Positions 1 through 7,268 of a DNA stretch of 14,265 nt are shown here, in pieces (within the stretch, counting starts at the first letter, position 1; every line of letters starts with the position of its first letter). A model generated the notes under the pieces. The model saw only the letters and a program-made list of their open reading frames with translations. It was not told where the DNA came from and searched no databases. The translations under genes and the position numbers were made by a program. This stretch comes from Gallionella sp. UBA6045 (lineage in GTDB: Bacteria > Pseudomonadota > Gammaproteobacteria > Burkholderiales > Gallionellaceae): the NCBI GenBank assembly GCA_002429165.1, contig DIYV01000201.1, positions 1 through 14,265 on the forward strand. Reading direction: 5' to 3'.

Positions 1-1653
1 CAGGTCGGCGAGCTCGTCGATGAACACCACGATCAGCGGCAATTCTTCGAGCGCCTCCGGATTTTCCGGCGTGAGCGTGAACGGGTTGGTGAGCGGCTGC
101 CCGGCTTTCACGGCTTCGCGCACTCTCTGGTTGTAGCCGGCGATGTTGCGCACGCCGAGCGTGGACATCAATTTGTAGCGCTTGTCCATTTCCTGCACAC
201 ACCAGTTCAAAGCGGATGCGGCCTGGCGCATGTCGGTTACCACCGGTGCGAGCAGGTGCGGAATGCCCTCGTAGACCGACAATTCCAGCATCTTCGGATC
301 GATCAGCAGCAGGCGCACCTGTTGCGGCGTGGCTTTGTACAGCAGGCTCAGGATCATCGCGTTGATCGCCACCGACTTGCCTGAACCGGTGGTACCCGCC
401 ACCAGCACATGCGGCATCCTGGCCAGGTCCGCGACCACCGGCTTGCCGGAAATGTCCTTGCCCATCGCAATGGTCAGCGCGGAACCCATATCGGCATATA
501 TTTGCGAGCTGAGTATCTCGGACAGGCGCACCATCTGACGTTTCGGATTGGGCAGCTCCAGCGCCATGTATGCCTTGCCGGGTATCGTTTCGACCAGGCG
601 TATGCTCACCACCGATAATGCGCGCGCCAGGTCCTTCACCAGATTGGTGATCTGGCTGCCCTTCACGCCGACGGCGGGTTCGATCTCATAGCGTGTGATC
701 ACCGGCCCCGGATAGGCTGCCACCACTTTCACTTCCACGCCAAAATCCTTCAGCTTGCGCTCGATCAGGCGCGAGGTGAATTCCAGCGTGTCGGCGGAAA
801 CAACTTCTACCTGCTGTGTTGCCTGATCCAGCAAATGCAAAGGCGGTAACGGTGAGTCCAGCATGTCGGCGAACAACGGCACCTGTTTTTCCTGTGCTGC
901 CCGCGCCGACTTGACCACTTCCATCAGCGGCATTTCGATATGTATGGGCTGGTGATCCTCAACGCGTTTCTTTTTCTCTTCTTCGACGATGGCGACCCGT
1001 TCGTTGGTGGCATGCATGCCGATGCGCTTGTCCTGGCGTGTTTGCCAGGTCAGGCGAGTCCACTGAAATGAGGCCTCGATCCGCTCACCCAACCAGTCCA
1101 CGAAGCGCAGCCAGGACAAGCCGCTGAACAGGCTGAAACCGGTTGCGATCAGGGCCAGCAGCAGCAGGGTCGCGCCGGTAAAGCCCAGCCCGCGCGCCAA
1201 TGCCTTGCCCAATACCTCACCGAGCATTCCGCCGTGCACCAGCGGCAATGCGACTTTCAGCGTATACAAGCGGAGAAACTCGAGCGCGCTGCTGGCCAGC
1301 AGCAACGCCACAAACCCGGCAACCGAAACCAGCAGCGTGCGCTTGCTGAAGATACTGTCGACACGCAGCTGGTGATATCCCGCCCAGACCCGCTGCAGCA
1401 GGAACAGCACGCACCACCAAGCCGAAAACCCGAACAGGTAAAACAACAAATCGGAAAGGTACGCACCCAGAACCCCGCCGGGGTTAGTGATATGGGCGCC
1501 GGTAACGCTGTGCGACCAGGCCGGGTCGGCCGGATTATAGCCGTACAAAGCGACGGTAAAATACAGCGCACAGGCGACCAGTAATATCCAGCGCGATTCG
1601 CGCAGCAACAGGAGCAATTTATTGCTCAGGAAATCGCTGCTTGCTTCAGCCAT
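1..1653 (-). CDS. ftsK: DNA translocase FtsK, 5' part (C-terminus beyond window edge)
   Basis: Septal DNA translocase that pumps chromosome termini through the closing division septum and activates XerCD at dif. This reading frame runs 551 codons from the ATG at 1653 off the left edge without a stop. Four hydrophobic segments fit the FtsK membrane domain: about residues 22-38, 65-86, 106-125 and 156-177. A short charged linker follows (about 192-265, with a [10 protein letters not shown] stretch), far shorter than the E. coli linker. The alpha/beta motor domain begins near PLPPLHLLD. Walker A GTTGSGKS is at residues 420-427 (373-396), and Walker [11 protein letters not shown] forms the last visible residues. 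The gamma (KOPS-reading) domain is outside the window. No strong Shine-Dalgarno precedes the ATG. A GTG three codons upstream (1662) is the only other close in-frame start. The gene follows the SCO gene on the same strand after 177 bp. Confidence 0.96.
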   Translation of the reverse strand, partial: MAEASSDFLSNKLLLLLRESRWILLVACALYFTVALYGYNPADPAWSHSVTGAHITNPGGVLGAYLSDLLFYLFGFSAWWCVLFLLQRVWAGYHQLRVDSIFSKRTLLVSVAGFVALLLASSALEFLRLYTLKVALPLVHGGMLGEVLGKALARGLGFTGATLLLLALIATGFSLFSGLSWLRFVDWLGERIEASFQWTRLTWQTRQDKRIGMHATNERVAIVEEEKKKRVEDHQPIHIEMPLMEVVKSARAAQEKQVPLFADMLDSPLPPLHLLDQATQQVEVVSADTLEFTSRLIERKLKDFGVEVKVVAAYPGPVITRYEIEPAVGVKGSQITNLVKDLARALSVVSIRLVETIPGKAYMALELPNPKRQMVRLSEILSSQIYADMGSALTIAMGKDISGKPVVADLARMPHVLVAGTTGSGKSVAINAMILSLLYKATPQQVRLLLIDPKMLELSVYEGIPHLLAPVVTDMRQAASALNWCVQEMDKRYKLMSTLGVRNIAGYNQRVREAVKAGQPLTNPFTLTPENPEALEELPLIVVFIDELADL

Positions 1654-1772
1654 TAGTGACACCGCCCGGTTTCAATTGTGCCGGAACGTGCATCCCCGCC
1701 CCGGGCTGGCCAACGGATAGCAGGTATCTTCACAAGGCGCTGCAAATACTCACCCGCCAACAGAATTTTCAT
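1653..1772 (-). CDS. Possible 39-codon leader ORF overlapping the ftsK start
   Basis: A short ORF starts at the ATG at 1772 ([13 protein letters not shown]...) and ends in TAA. The last base of that stop is the first base of the ftsK ATG (TAATG). A GGA triplet lies 10 nt upstream of the ATG, so a ribosome binding site is possible but weak. The arrangement would allow translational coupling to ftsK, which itself lacks an obvious Shine-Dalgarno. I recognise no family. The peptide is basic, ends in Cys-His and has no clear membrane segment. It could equally be chance ORF in a promoter/leader region; only conservation would decide. Confidence 0.2.
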   Translation of the reverse strand: MKILLAGEYLQRLVKIPAIRWPARGGDARSGTIETGRCH

Positions 1773-1830
1773 GACGATTTTATCCAAGCCGTTTGATTAT
1801 TAATCGATGTGTCCATGATACCGCAGCCGG

Positions 1831-2442
1831 TCAATGCCCGCTTGCCAACAGCAGGCGTATATCCTGCGCCAGCCAATCGGCAGGCTCCCTGTCGCCGGCC
1901 ATCAGGCGCACCTTGCCCCGGGTATCGATCAGATAGCTGAATGTCGAATGATCCATCGTATAGCCGGTTTTGGTGGGATGCTTCTGGTAGCTCACACCGA
2001 AACTCCTTGCCGCTTCAGCCGTCGCCTGGGCATCGCCGTACAAACCCAGAAAGCGGGGATCAAAAGCGGGCACGAATTTGGCCAGCAGTTCGCGCGTGTC
2101 GCGTTCCGGATCGATCGTGACGAACAGGACCTGCACCCGGTCAGCATCCTTGCCGAGCAGACGCAGCGTCTGCGCATAGCCGGCCAGCGTGGTGGGACAC
2201 ACATCCGGGCAATGGGTGTAGCCAAAAAATATCACCACGACCTTGCCGCGAAAATCGCTCAAACTGCGCGGCTTGCCGTTGTGATCGGTCAGGTGGAAAT
2301 CCGCATGAGCGAATCTGTCGCCCACATCGCTCGCATGAAAATGACCGGATGGAGTGTTTCTTCCGCAACCGGCCAGCATCCCCAGCAACAGCAGAAAAAA
2401 TAACCGTACCGGCATGTTTGCGTAGCGCATCGTTAGTTCCAT
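1831..2442 (-). CDS. sco1: SCO1/SenC family copper chaperone lipoprotein
   Basis: Periplasmic, membrane-anchored thioredoxin-fold protein of the SCO1/SenC/PrrC family, which delivers copper to, or reduces, the CuA centre of cytochrome c oxidase. The N-terminus is a lipoprotein signal: hydrophobic RLFFLLLLGM followed by lipobox LAGC with the lipidated Cys at 26. The metal site is complete: C78-PDV-C82 in GYTHCPDVCP and a distal His165 in MDHSTFSY. The family motif DPERDT is at 111-116. Length (203 aa) is typical. The start at 2442 has GGTGA about 6 nt upstream. An in-frame ATG at 2430 (MRYANM, with GGAA upstream) gives a standard 22-residue signal and is an equally good start. It lies 63 bp behind bioD on the same strand. 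No cytochrome oxidase, ctaG or heme A genes are nearby. Confidence 0.93.
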   Translation of the reverse strand: MELTMRYANMPVRLFFLLLLGMLAGCGRNTPSGHFHASDVGDRFAHADFHLTDHNGKPRSLSDFRGKVVVIFFGYTHCPDVCPTTLAGYAQTLRLLGKDADRVQVLFVTIDPERDTRELLAKFVPAFDPRFLGLYGDAQATAEAARSFGVSYQKHPTKTGYTMDHSTFSYLIDTRGKVRLMAGDREPADWLAQDIRLLLASGH

Positions 2443-2505
2443 TCAAAATCACCAGGGTACAGCCTACCCCAATTGCCCCACACCCATCAATCCGAAAGGT
2501 CTCGA

Positions 2506-3171
2506 TTAATTATAAAGCTGACCCAGATCGAGATGCCCGGCTGCAGCGCCCGCATCCGGCTGCGTCATGAAAGGCACCACGCCAAGCAACGGTGCGCCGA
2601 TACGCTGCCGCAGCGCGGCAACATTTTCCTCGATCGACGCCATGTCGGCATCGACAACATTGGCCACCCAGCCCGCCAGCACCAAACCGCGCGCGGCGAT
2701 TGCCTCCACCGTGAGCAGCGCATGATTCAAACAACCCAGGCGCATGCCCGCCACCAGAATCACCGGCAGTCCTAACTCAAGCATCAGATCTGCACTGTCC
2801 TGTTGTGCATTGAGCGGCACCAGTAATCCTCCCGCGCCCTCCACGATCACCACCTCAGCCTGCGCAGCCAGCTCGTGATAGGACGCTGTAATACGTGAAA
2901 ATTGCACGATGACGCCGGCACGCTGTGCGGCAAAATGCGGAGCGATCGCCGGCACAAAACAATACGGATTGATCCGCCCGTAACCCACCGCCACATTGCC
3001 TGCGCTGCGCAATTGCAGCACATCTTCGTTCTGCCCGTCGTCATCGCAGCCTGCCGCTACCGGCTTCATGCCAACCACGCGCTTGCCCTGTGCGGCGAAG
3101 CCATGCAGCAGCGCGCAGCTGATCAGAGTCTTGCCGACGCCGGTGTCGGTTCCGGTAACAAAGTAACTCAA
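2506..3171 (-). CDS. bioD: ATP-dependent dethiobiotin synthetase BioD (TTG start)
   Basis: Closes the ureido ring: DAPA + CO2 + ATP gives dethiobiotin, in the cytoplasm. The 221-residue product matches the family size. The P-loop GTDTGVGKT is at residues 7-15, the substrate-binding KPVAAG at 36-41, and the EGAGGLLVPL motif at 111-120. The start is TTG at 3171. An in-frame TGA lies five codons upstream and the first ATG downstream would remove the P-loop, so TTG is the only sensible start. GAGG sits 5-6 nt before it, over the bioC stop region. Only 7 bp separate it from bioC. It is the last biotin gene of the operon, followed after 63 bp by the SCO gene. Confidence 0.97.
   Translation of the reverse strand: MSYFVTGTDTGVGKTLISCALLHGFAAQGKRVVGMKPVAAGCDDDGQNEDVLQLRSAGNVAVGYGRINPYCFVPAIAPHFAAQRAGVIVQFSRITASYHELAAQAEVVIVEGAGGLLVPLNAQQDSADLMLELGLPVILVAGMRLGCLNHALLTVEAIAARGLVLAGWVANVVDADMASIEENVAALRQRIGAPLLGVVPFMTQPDAGAAAGHLDLGQLYN
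2509..2514 (-). promoter_or_regulatory. Possible -10 hexamer for the SCO gene within the bioD 3' end
   Basis: A perfect TATAAT occurs on the minus strand across the last bioD codons, about 65 nt upstream of the SCO start. No good -35 is found at 16-18 bp (GGCATC at 17 bp), so this may be chance. If used, it would let the SCO gene be expressed apart from the biotin operon. Confidence 0.2.
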
Positions 3172-3178
3172 GGGTGCC

Positions 3179-4051
3179 TCATTTCAATTTGAATGAAGTC
3201 TTGATAATCGCGCGCCCGTCCGATGTTTGTTTCGGCTGCGGTTTCCATGCATGACCGTACACCACCTCAAAAGTCGCGGGCAGCTTGCCGTTGTTGCGCA
3301 AACGTTCGTAATTTTCCACCAGACGCGCCCAGGCATTCTTTCCCATCAATCCGCGGGCTCGTCCTGCTGTGGCATTGTGCGCACCGATAGCCTTGAGGTC
3401 TTGCAGCACGCCGCGCACGTCGTCGTAGGTCAGCGTGATGCATTCCATATCCATCACCGGCTCGGCAAAACCGCCGTGCACCAGCATGTCGCCGATGTCG
3501 TGCATATCGGTGAAGCGGTTGAGATGGTTATTCTGATCCACACCACTGAACGCCCGTCTCAGCTCTTTCAGCGTATCCGGGCCGAATGTGCTGAACATCA
3601 ACAGACCGTCCACTTTAAGCACGCGATGCAGTTCGACAAACGTAGCGGGCAGATCGTTGCACCACTGCACTGCCAGATTGGACCACACCATCTCGACACT
3701 GTTCGCCGCCAGCGGCAGCGCTTCCATATCACCGCATACCTGCAGTTGCCTGGCACCGCCGAACAATTTTTGCCACCAGCCGGAATGTCCGCGCGCGGCC
3801 TGCAACATGCCGCTGGCGATGTCCAACGCGATCAACTGCGCGGATGGATAGCGTTGCGCCAGGCGGCGTGTGCCCCAGCCGGTGCCGCTGCCCGCATCAA
3901 GTACCCGCTCCGGTTGCAGCTTGATATAGTCCAGTCGTTCCAGCATGCGGGTGGATACTTCGCGCTGCAGCACGGCGGCGGCATCATACTCGGTCGCCGC
4001 CCTGCTGAAGGCGCGGCGCACTTCGCGCTTGTCGATTTCAAATCCGTTCAT
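3179..4051 (-). CDS. bioC: Malonyl-ACP O-methyltransferase BioC
   Basis: SAM-dependent class I methyltransferase that methylates the free carboxyl of malonyl-ACP, disguising it as a fatty-acid primer for pimelate synthesis. The SAM-binding motif I VLDAGSGTG is at residues 50-58, the acidic residue ending strand 2 is in LIALDIA (D77), and VCGDMEALPL is at 105-114. BioC-type motifs MVWSNLAVQW (121-130) and FSTFGPDTLKELR (153-165) separate it from generic methyltransferases. The N-terminus has the usual BioC RAFSRAATEYDAAAVLQ pattern. At 290 aa it is somewhat longer than the E. coli protein. Its ATG overlaps the bioH stop as ATGA, with GAGAAG upstream as a probable ribosome binding site inside bioH. 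Confidence 0.96.
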   Translation of the reverse strand: MNGFEIDKREVRRAFSRAATEYDAAAVLQREVSTRMLERLDYIKLQPERVLDAGSGTGWGTRRLAQRYPSAQLIALDIASGMLQAARGHSGWWQKLFGGARQLQVCGDMEALPLAANSVEMVWSNLAVQWCNDLPATFVELHRVLKVDGLLMFSTFGPDTLKELRRAFSGVDQNNHLNRFTDMHDIGDMLVHGGFAEPVMDMECITLTYDDVRGVLQDLKAIGAHNATAGRARGLMGKNAWARLVENYERLRNNGKLPATFEVVYGHAWKPQPKQTSDGRAIIKTSFKLK

Positions 4052-4842
4052 GCCTGCTTCTCGTCCATAAAACCCAATACCTGTTTCAAAAATTCCTCCC
4101 GGTGCGACAGGAATGGCGCATGTGCCGCGCCCCTGATCTGCACCATCCGCGCCCCGGGCATGTTGTGTGCCAGATAAAAAGAGGCTTCAGGCGGGCTGAG
4201 CCTGTCCCGTTCTCCCGCGATCACCAGGGCGGGTTGTTTTACTTCCGGCAATACCGCGCGCATATCCAGATCGCGCAATATTTCCAGTCCGCCGCGCAGC
4301 GCGTCGGGGTCGGGCTCGCCGTGGCTGAACAGGCTTGCGCGCAGGGTCGCCAGCAATTCACGCTCGGCTTCACTGCCGCGCACCTGCAGTCCGAGGAATC
4401 TGCGCAGCGTCGCGCTGTGGTCGTGTTCGAGATCGGCGGCGAATTGGCGCAGGATGTGTTGGGGCATGCCGAATTGCCAGTCGTCGCGTTCGGCAAAGCA
4501 AGGCGTGCTCGACACCAACACCAGGCGCTCCACTATCCGGGGATCACGCAATGCCCAGCGCATCGCGATCTGCCCGCCCATCGACCAGCCGCATACCGCC
4601 AGCGGTCCGCTGAATTGTTCGGACAGTGTGTCAACGATGGCATCCAATGCGAAGGGTTGTTTGCCTTTGGTGCTGAGTCCATGCCCGGGCAGATCGACCG
4701 CCATCACTGGAAAATGCTGAGCCAGCGACTCGGCAACACCGTCCCACAGGCCGCCGTGCATTCCCCATCCGTGGATCAGCAGCAGCGGCACGCGGTCACC
4801 CGCCGACCCGGCATTTTGAAAACGCTTAACGTGCAAGCTCAT
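4048..4842 (-). CDS. bioH: Pimeloyl-ACP methyl ester carboxylesterase BioH
   Basis: Alpha/beta hydrolase that removes the BioC-added methyl group from pimeloyl-ACP methyl ester, ending chain elongation and giving pimeloyl-ACP for BioF. The oxyanion region HGWGMHGG is at 24-31. The nucleophile elbow CGWSMGG places Ser87, with Asp213 in GERDRLSP and His241 in GAAHAPFLSH completing the triad. The length of 264 aa is normal. The ATG at 4842 lies inside the last codons of bioF (17-bp overlap) with no strong Shine-Dalgarno, so translation is probably coupled to bioF. Its stop overlaps the bioC start. Linkage to bioC and bioF distinguishes it from other alpha/beta hydrolases. Confidence 0.96.
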   Translation of the reverse strand: MSLHVKRFQNAGSAGDRVPLLLIHGWGMHGGLWDGVAESLAQHFPVMAVDLPGHGLSTKGKQPFALDAIVDTLSEQFSGPLAVCGWSMGGQIAMRWALRDPRIVERLVLVSSTPCFAERDDWQFGMPQHILRQFAADLEHDHSATLRRFLGLQVRGSEAERELLATLRASLFSHGEPDPDALRGGLEILRDLDMRAVLPEVKQPALVIAGERDRLSPPEASFYLAHNMPGARMVQIRGAAHAPFLSHREEFLKQVLGFMDEKQA

Positions 4843-6001
4843 GCAATGTATCGATCAAGCGCCTCACATCAGCCGCACGATGCGCGGCGGACAGTGTGAT
4901 GCGCAGGCGCGCCGTACCCTGCGGCACGGTGGGCGGGCGTATCGCCGCAACCCAGATACCGCGATCACGCAACTTTTCGCTCAGCTTCAACGCCGCCTGA
5001 TTCCCGCCGACCAGCAACGGTTGGATCGCCGTTGCGGATGGCATCAGGGACCATGGCAGACCGCGCAGCCCGCTGCGCAACTGCGCGATCAGGCGTAGCA
5101 AGTGGCCGCGCAACCCATCGCCATTTTCGATCTGTTGCAGGCTCTCCAGCAGCGCGCTTGCCAGTGCCGGCGGGGTGGCAGTCGTGTACACATAACTGCG
5201 CGCATGGTTGACGAGGGTATCGATCACCACTTGTTCAGCCGCGACGAAAGCGCCGAACACGCCCGCCGCCTTGCCCAATGTTGCCATGCAGATCACGCGT
5301 TCCGACGCGATGCCGAAATGCGCCAGCGAGCCGCGTCCCTGTGCACCCAATACACCGAAACCGTGCGCATCGTCGATCAGCAGCCACGCATCATGTTGTT
5401 CGCACAACGCCAGCAGCTCCGGCAACGGTGCGAGATCACCGTCCATGCTGAACACTGCATCGGTGATCACCAGTTTGCGCCCAACAAGACGACTGCTCGG
5501 GGTGTTTTCACATTGCTCTAATAATCTTGCCAATTGCGCCATGTCGTTGTGGCGATATCGCTTCACCGTGGCGCGCGACAACTGCATCGCGTCGTTCAGC
5601 GATGCGTGGTTGAATTTGTCGGCAAACACCGTATCGCCTTTGCCGACCAGCGCCTGCACGACACCCAGATTCGCCATATATCCGGTGGAAAACAACAATG
5701 CGGCGGGTTTTCCGACGAAGGCAGCAAGTTCTTGTTCCAGCTGATGATGCGTTGCGCCGTGCCCGCTCACCAGATGCGCGGCGCCGGCGCCCACACCATG
5801 CTGTTGCGCGCCTTGCTGCAGCGCTGCGATCAGCCGGGGGTGGTTGGCCAGACCCAGGTAATCATTGCTGCAGAACGACAGATAGGATTTGCCGTCCACC
5901 ATGATGTGCGGCGCCTGCGGACTTTGCAGCATGCGGCGCTGGCGCAGCAGGCCCAGCGATGAACGTTCGCTCAGGTCTTGATGCAATTCTGAAAACGGCA
6001 T
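4826..6001 (-). CDS. bioF: 8-amino-7-oxononanoate synthase BioF
   Basis: PLP-dependent alpha-oxoamine synthase condensing pimeloyl-ACP (or -CoA) with L-alanine to give KAPA. The 391-residue product is full length. Visible landmarks: FCSNDYLGLANHP near 43-55, His132 in FNHASLNDA (PLP ring stacking), D210 and H213 in IDDAHGFGVLG, and the Schiff-base Lys244 in ATLGKAAGVFG. The ATG at 6001 has AGGA at 6010-6013, 8 nt upstream. That AGGA straddles the edge of the palindromic element in the bioB-bioF gap. The 3' end overlaps bioH by 17 bp. Confidence 0.97.
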   Translation of the reverse strand: MPFSELHQDLSERSSLGLLRQRRMLQSPQAPHIMVDGKSYLSFCSNDYLGLANHPRLIAALQQGAQQHGVGAGAAHLVSGHGATHHQLEQELAAFVGKPAALLFSTGYMANLGVVQALVGKGDTVFADKFNHASLNDAMQLSRATVKRYRHNDMAQLARLLEQCENTPSSRLVGRKLVITDAVFSMDGDLAPLPELLALCEQHDAWLLIDDAHGFGVLGAQGRGSLAHFGIASERVICMATLGKAAGVFGAFVAAEQVVIDTLVNHARSYVYTTATPPALASALLESLQQIENGDGLRGHLLRLIAQLRSGLRGLPWSLMPSATAIQPLLVGGNQAALKLSEKLRDRGIWVAAIRPPTVPQGTARLRITLSAAHRAADVRRLIDTLHELAR

Positions 6002-6012
6002 AACAAGTGTCC

Positions 6013-6135
6013 TAGAAATTCAGAGTTCGCTCAAATGCAAGGCGCGAAGAAATTTGTGCGGCGCAGCATATGGTCAATATGTAAGCAAACAAATTTCTTA
6101 GCAACACAGCAGTTGAGATGAAATCTGGATTTCTA
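6013..6135. repeat. ~123-bp imperfect palindrome (MITE/REP-like) between bioB and bioF
   Basis: Two 59-nt arms in inverted orientation are centred on 6074. The outermost 15 nt match at 13 positions (both arms start TAGAAAT). An 11-nt core AAGAAATTTGT at 6047-6057 pairs perfectly with 6089-6099, and the inner CATAT/ATATG is also perfect, leaving a 5-nt loop. It occupies nearly the whole bioB-bioF intergenic region. Its right end TAG is the stop codon of bioB (6133-6135) and its left end contributes to the bioF Shine-Dalgarno. No coding content, transposase or clear target-site duplication is seen. The mRNA would fold into a long hairpin within the operon transcript. The size and symmetry suggest a dispersed miniature element, but the copy number cannot be judged here. 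Confidence 0.85.
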
Positions 6136-7140
6136 ATTTTTTTCGGCGAAGGGATACATCCCCAGCTTATCCAGCAAGGCGCGATCGCGTTCTGCTTCAG
6201 GATTCCCGGTGGTCAGCAATTGCTCACCATAGAAAATCGAGTTCGCACCGGCGAGGAAACACAGCGCCTGTACCGCATCCGACATCTGCTGGCGTCCTGC
6301 CGACAGTCGCACCCGCGCAGTCGGCATGGTGATGCGCGCGACGGCGATAGTGCGCACAAAATCCAGAGGATCGAGGTCCTCGGCCTGTGCAAGCGGTGTG
6401 CCTTCCACTTTGACCAGATTATTGATCGGCACACTTTCGGGATAGGGTTCTAGATTGGCCAGTTGCGCGATCAATCCGGCGCGCTGTGTCAGATTCTCGC
6501 CCATGCCGACGATGCCGCCGCTGCATACATGCATTCCGGCTTTGCGCACGCGCTCCAGCGTGTCCAGCCTATCCTGGTAATCACGAGTGCTGATGATGTC
6601 TCCGTAAAACTCCGGCGAGGTATCCAGGTTGTGGTTATAGTAATCCAGTCCGGCGTCGCGCAATTGTTCGGTCTGTTTGTCGTTCAACATGCCCAGCGTG
6701 GCGCAAGTCTCCATACCCAGGTCCCGCACCGCCTTGACCATTTCCACCACGCTGTCCATATCCTCCTCGCTGGGCTCGCGCCATGCCGCACCCATGCAGA
6801 AACGGTCCGCGCCGCTTTGCTGTGCGGCACGCGCGGCGGCGACCACCACATCCAGTTCCAGCATCTTCCTGTTCTCCACACCCGTCGAATGGAACGCAGA
6901 CTGCGGACAATAGCCGCAGTCCTCCGAACAACCGCCGGTCTTGATCGAAAGCAAAGTGGAAAGCTGCACCGCATTCGGGTCGAAATTCTCGCGGTGCACT
7001 TGCTGTGCGCGAAACAACAAATCCGCAAACGGAAGCTTGAACAGGTCTTCCACTTCGGCCACGCTCCAGCGTTGCGGAGCGGCAGGCTGTTTGCCGGATG
7101 GATTGGCAGAGCTGACGAATTCGATGGTTTGTGTATTCAT
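6133..7140 (-). CDS. bioB: Biotin synthase BioB (radical SAM)
   Basis: Radical-SAM enzyme inserting sulfur into dethiobiotin to form biotin. The [4Fe-4S]/SAM motif is C71-SED-C75-GY-C78. The auxiliary [2Fe-2S] ligands are all present: C115 ([10 protein letters not shown]), C146 (METCATLG), C206 (HVCSGG) and R278 (RVRLSAGR). Each is offset by the same 18 residues from E. coli BioB. At 335 aa it is full length. The ATG at 7140 is fixed by an in-frame TAA ten codons upstream, and no Met occurs downstream until after the cluster motif. No Shine-Dalgarno is visible before the start (CACTAAACTTT), so translation may be weak or regulated. The stop codon TAG lies in the terminal repeat of the palindromic element. 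It is the first gene of the biotin operon, divergent from comF. Confidence 0.98.
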   Translation of the reverse strand: MNTQTIEFVSSANPSGKQPAAPQRWSVAEVEDLFKLPFADLLFRAQQVHRENFDPNAVQLSTLLSIKTGGCSEDCGYCPQSAFHSTGVENRKMLELDVVVAAARAAQQSGADRFCMGAAWREPSEEDMDSVVEMVKAVRDLGMETCATLGMLNDKQTEQLRDAGLDYYNHNLDTSPEFYGDIISTRDYQDRLDTLERVRKAGMHVCSGGIVGMGENLTQRAGLIAQLANLEPYPESVPINNLVKVEGTPLAQAEDLDPLDFVRTIAVARITMPTARVRLSAGRQQMSDAVQALCFLAGANSIFYGEQLLTTGNPEAERDRALLDKLGMYPFAEKN

Positions 7141-7268
7141 AAAGTTTAGTGTGTTCGGTATGATGCGTTAACCTCAAATGACAGACCCGCGCGTATCACA
7201 ATCGCTCGGGGACTGTCACAATGAGCTTGGGTTGGACAGAGCCGCATCATCCTTGAAAGGGCGACAGC
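7141..7268. promoter_or_regulatory. Divergent bioB/comF intergenic region with 20-bp-phased direct repeat
   Basis: This 128-bp gap must hold the start signals for both the biotin operon (leftward) and comF (rightward). An imperfect direct repeat is present: TCACAATCGCTC at 7196-7207 and TCACAATGAGCT at 7216-7227, exactly 20 bp (two helical turns) apart. Read on the minus strand each begins with a TTGTGA-like half-site. No consensus sigma-70 promoter, BirA operator or BioR palindrome stands out. The boundaries of the regulatory elements cannot be set from sequence alone. Confidence 0.35.

Noticed and set aside
2446..2475. GGGTA/TACCC 5-bp hairpin as a terminator between bioD and the SCO gene
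   Set aside because: The stem is short and no U-tract follows; it is too weak to call.
3227..4177. Long plus-strand open frame (316 codons) opposite bioC
   Set aside because: Bio genes with full catalytic motifs occupy the other strand. The product has no recognisable domain and looks like a GC-rich antisense shadow. The same holds for the plus-strand frames at 4102-4899 (opposite bioH) and 6463-7149 (opposite bioB).
7141..7268. BirA or BioR operator upstream of bioB
   Set aside because: I looked for a TTGTAAACC/GGTTTACA-type dyad and a TTATMKATAA-type palindrome and saw neither in convincing form.
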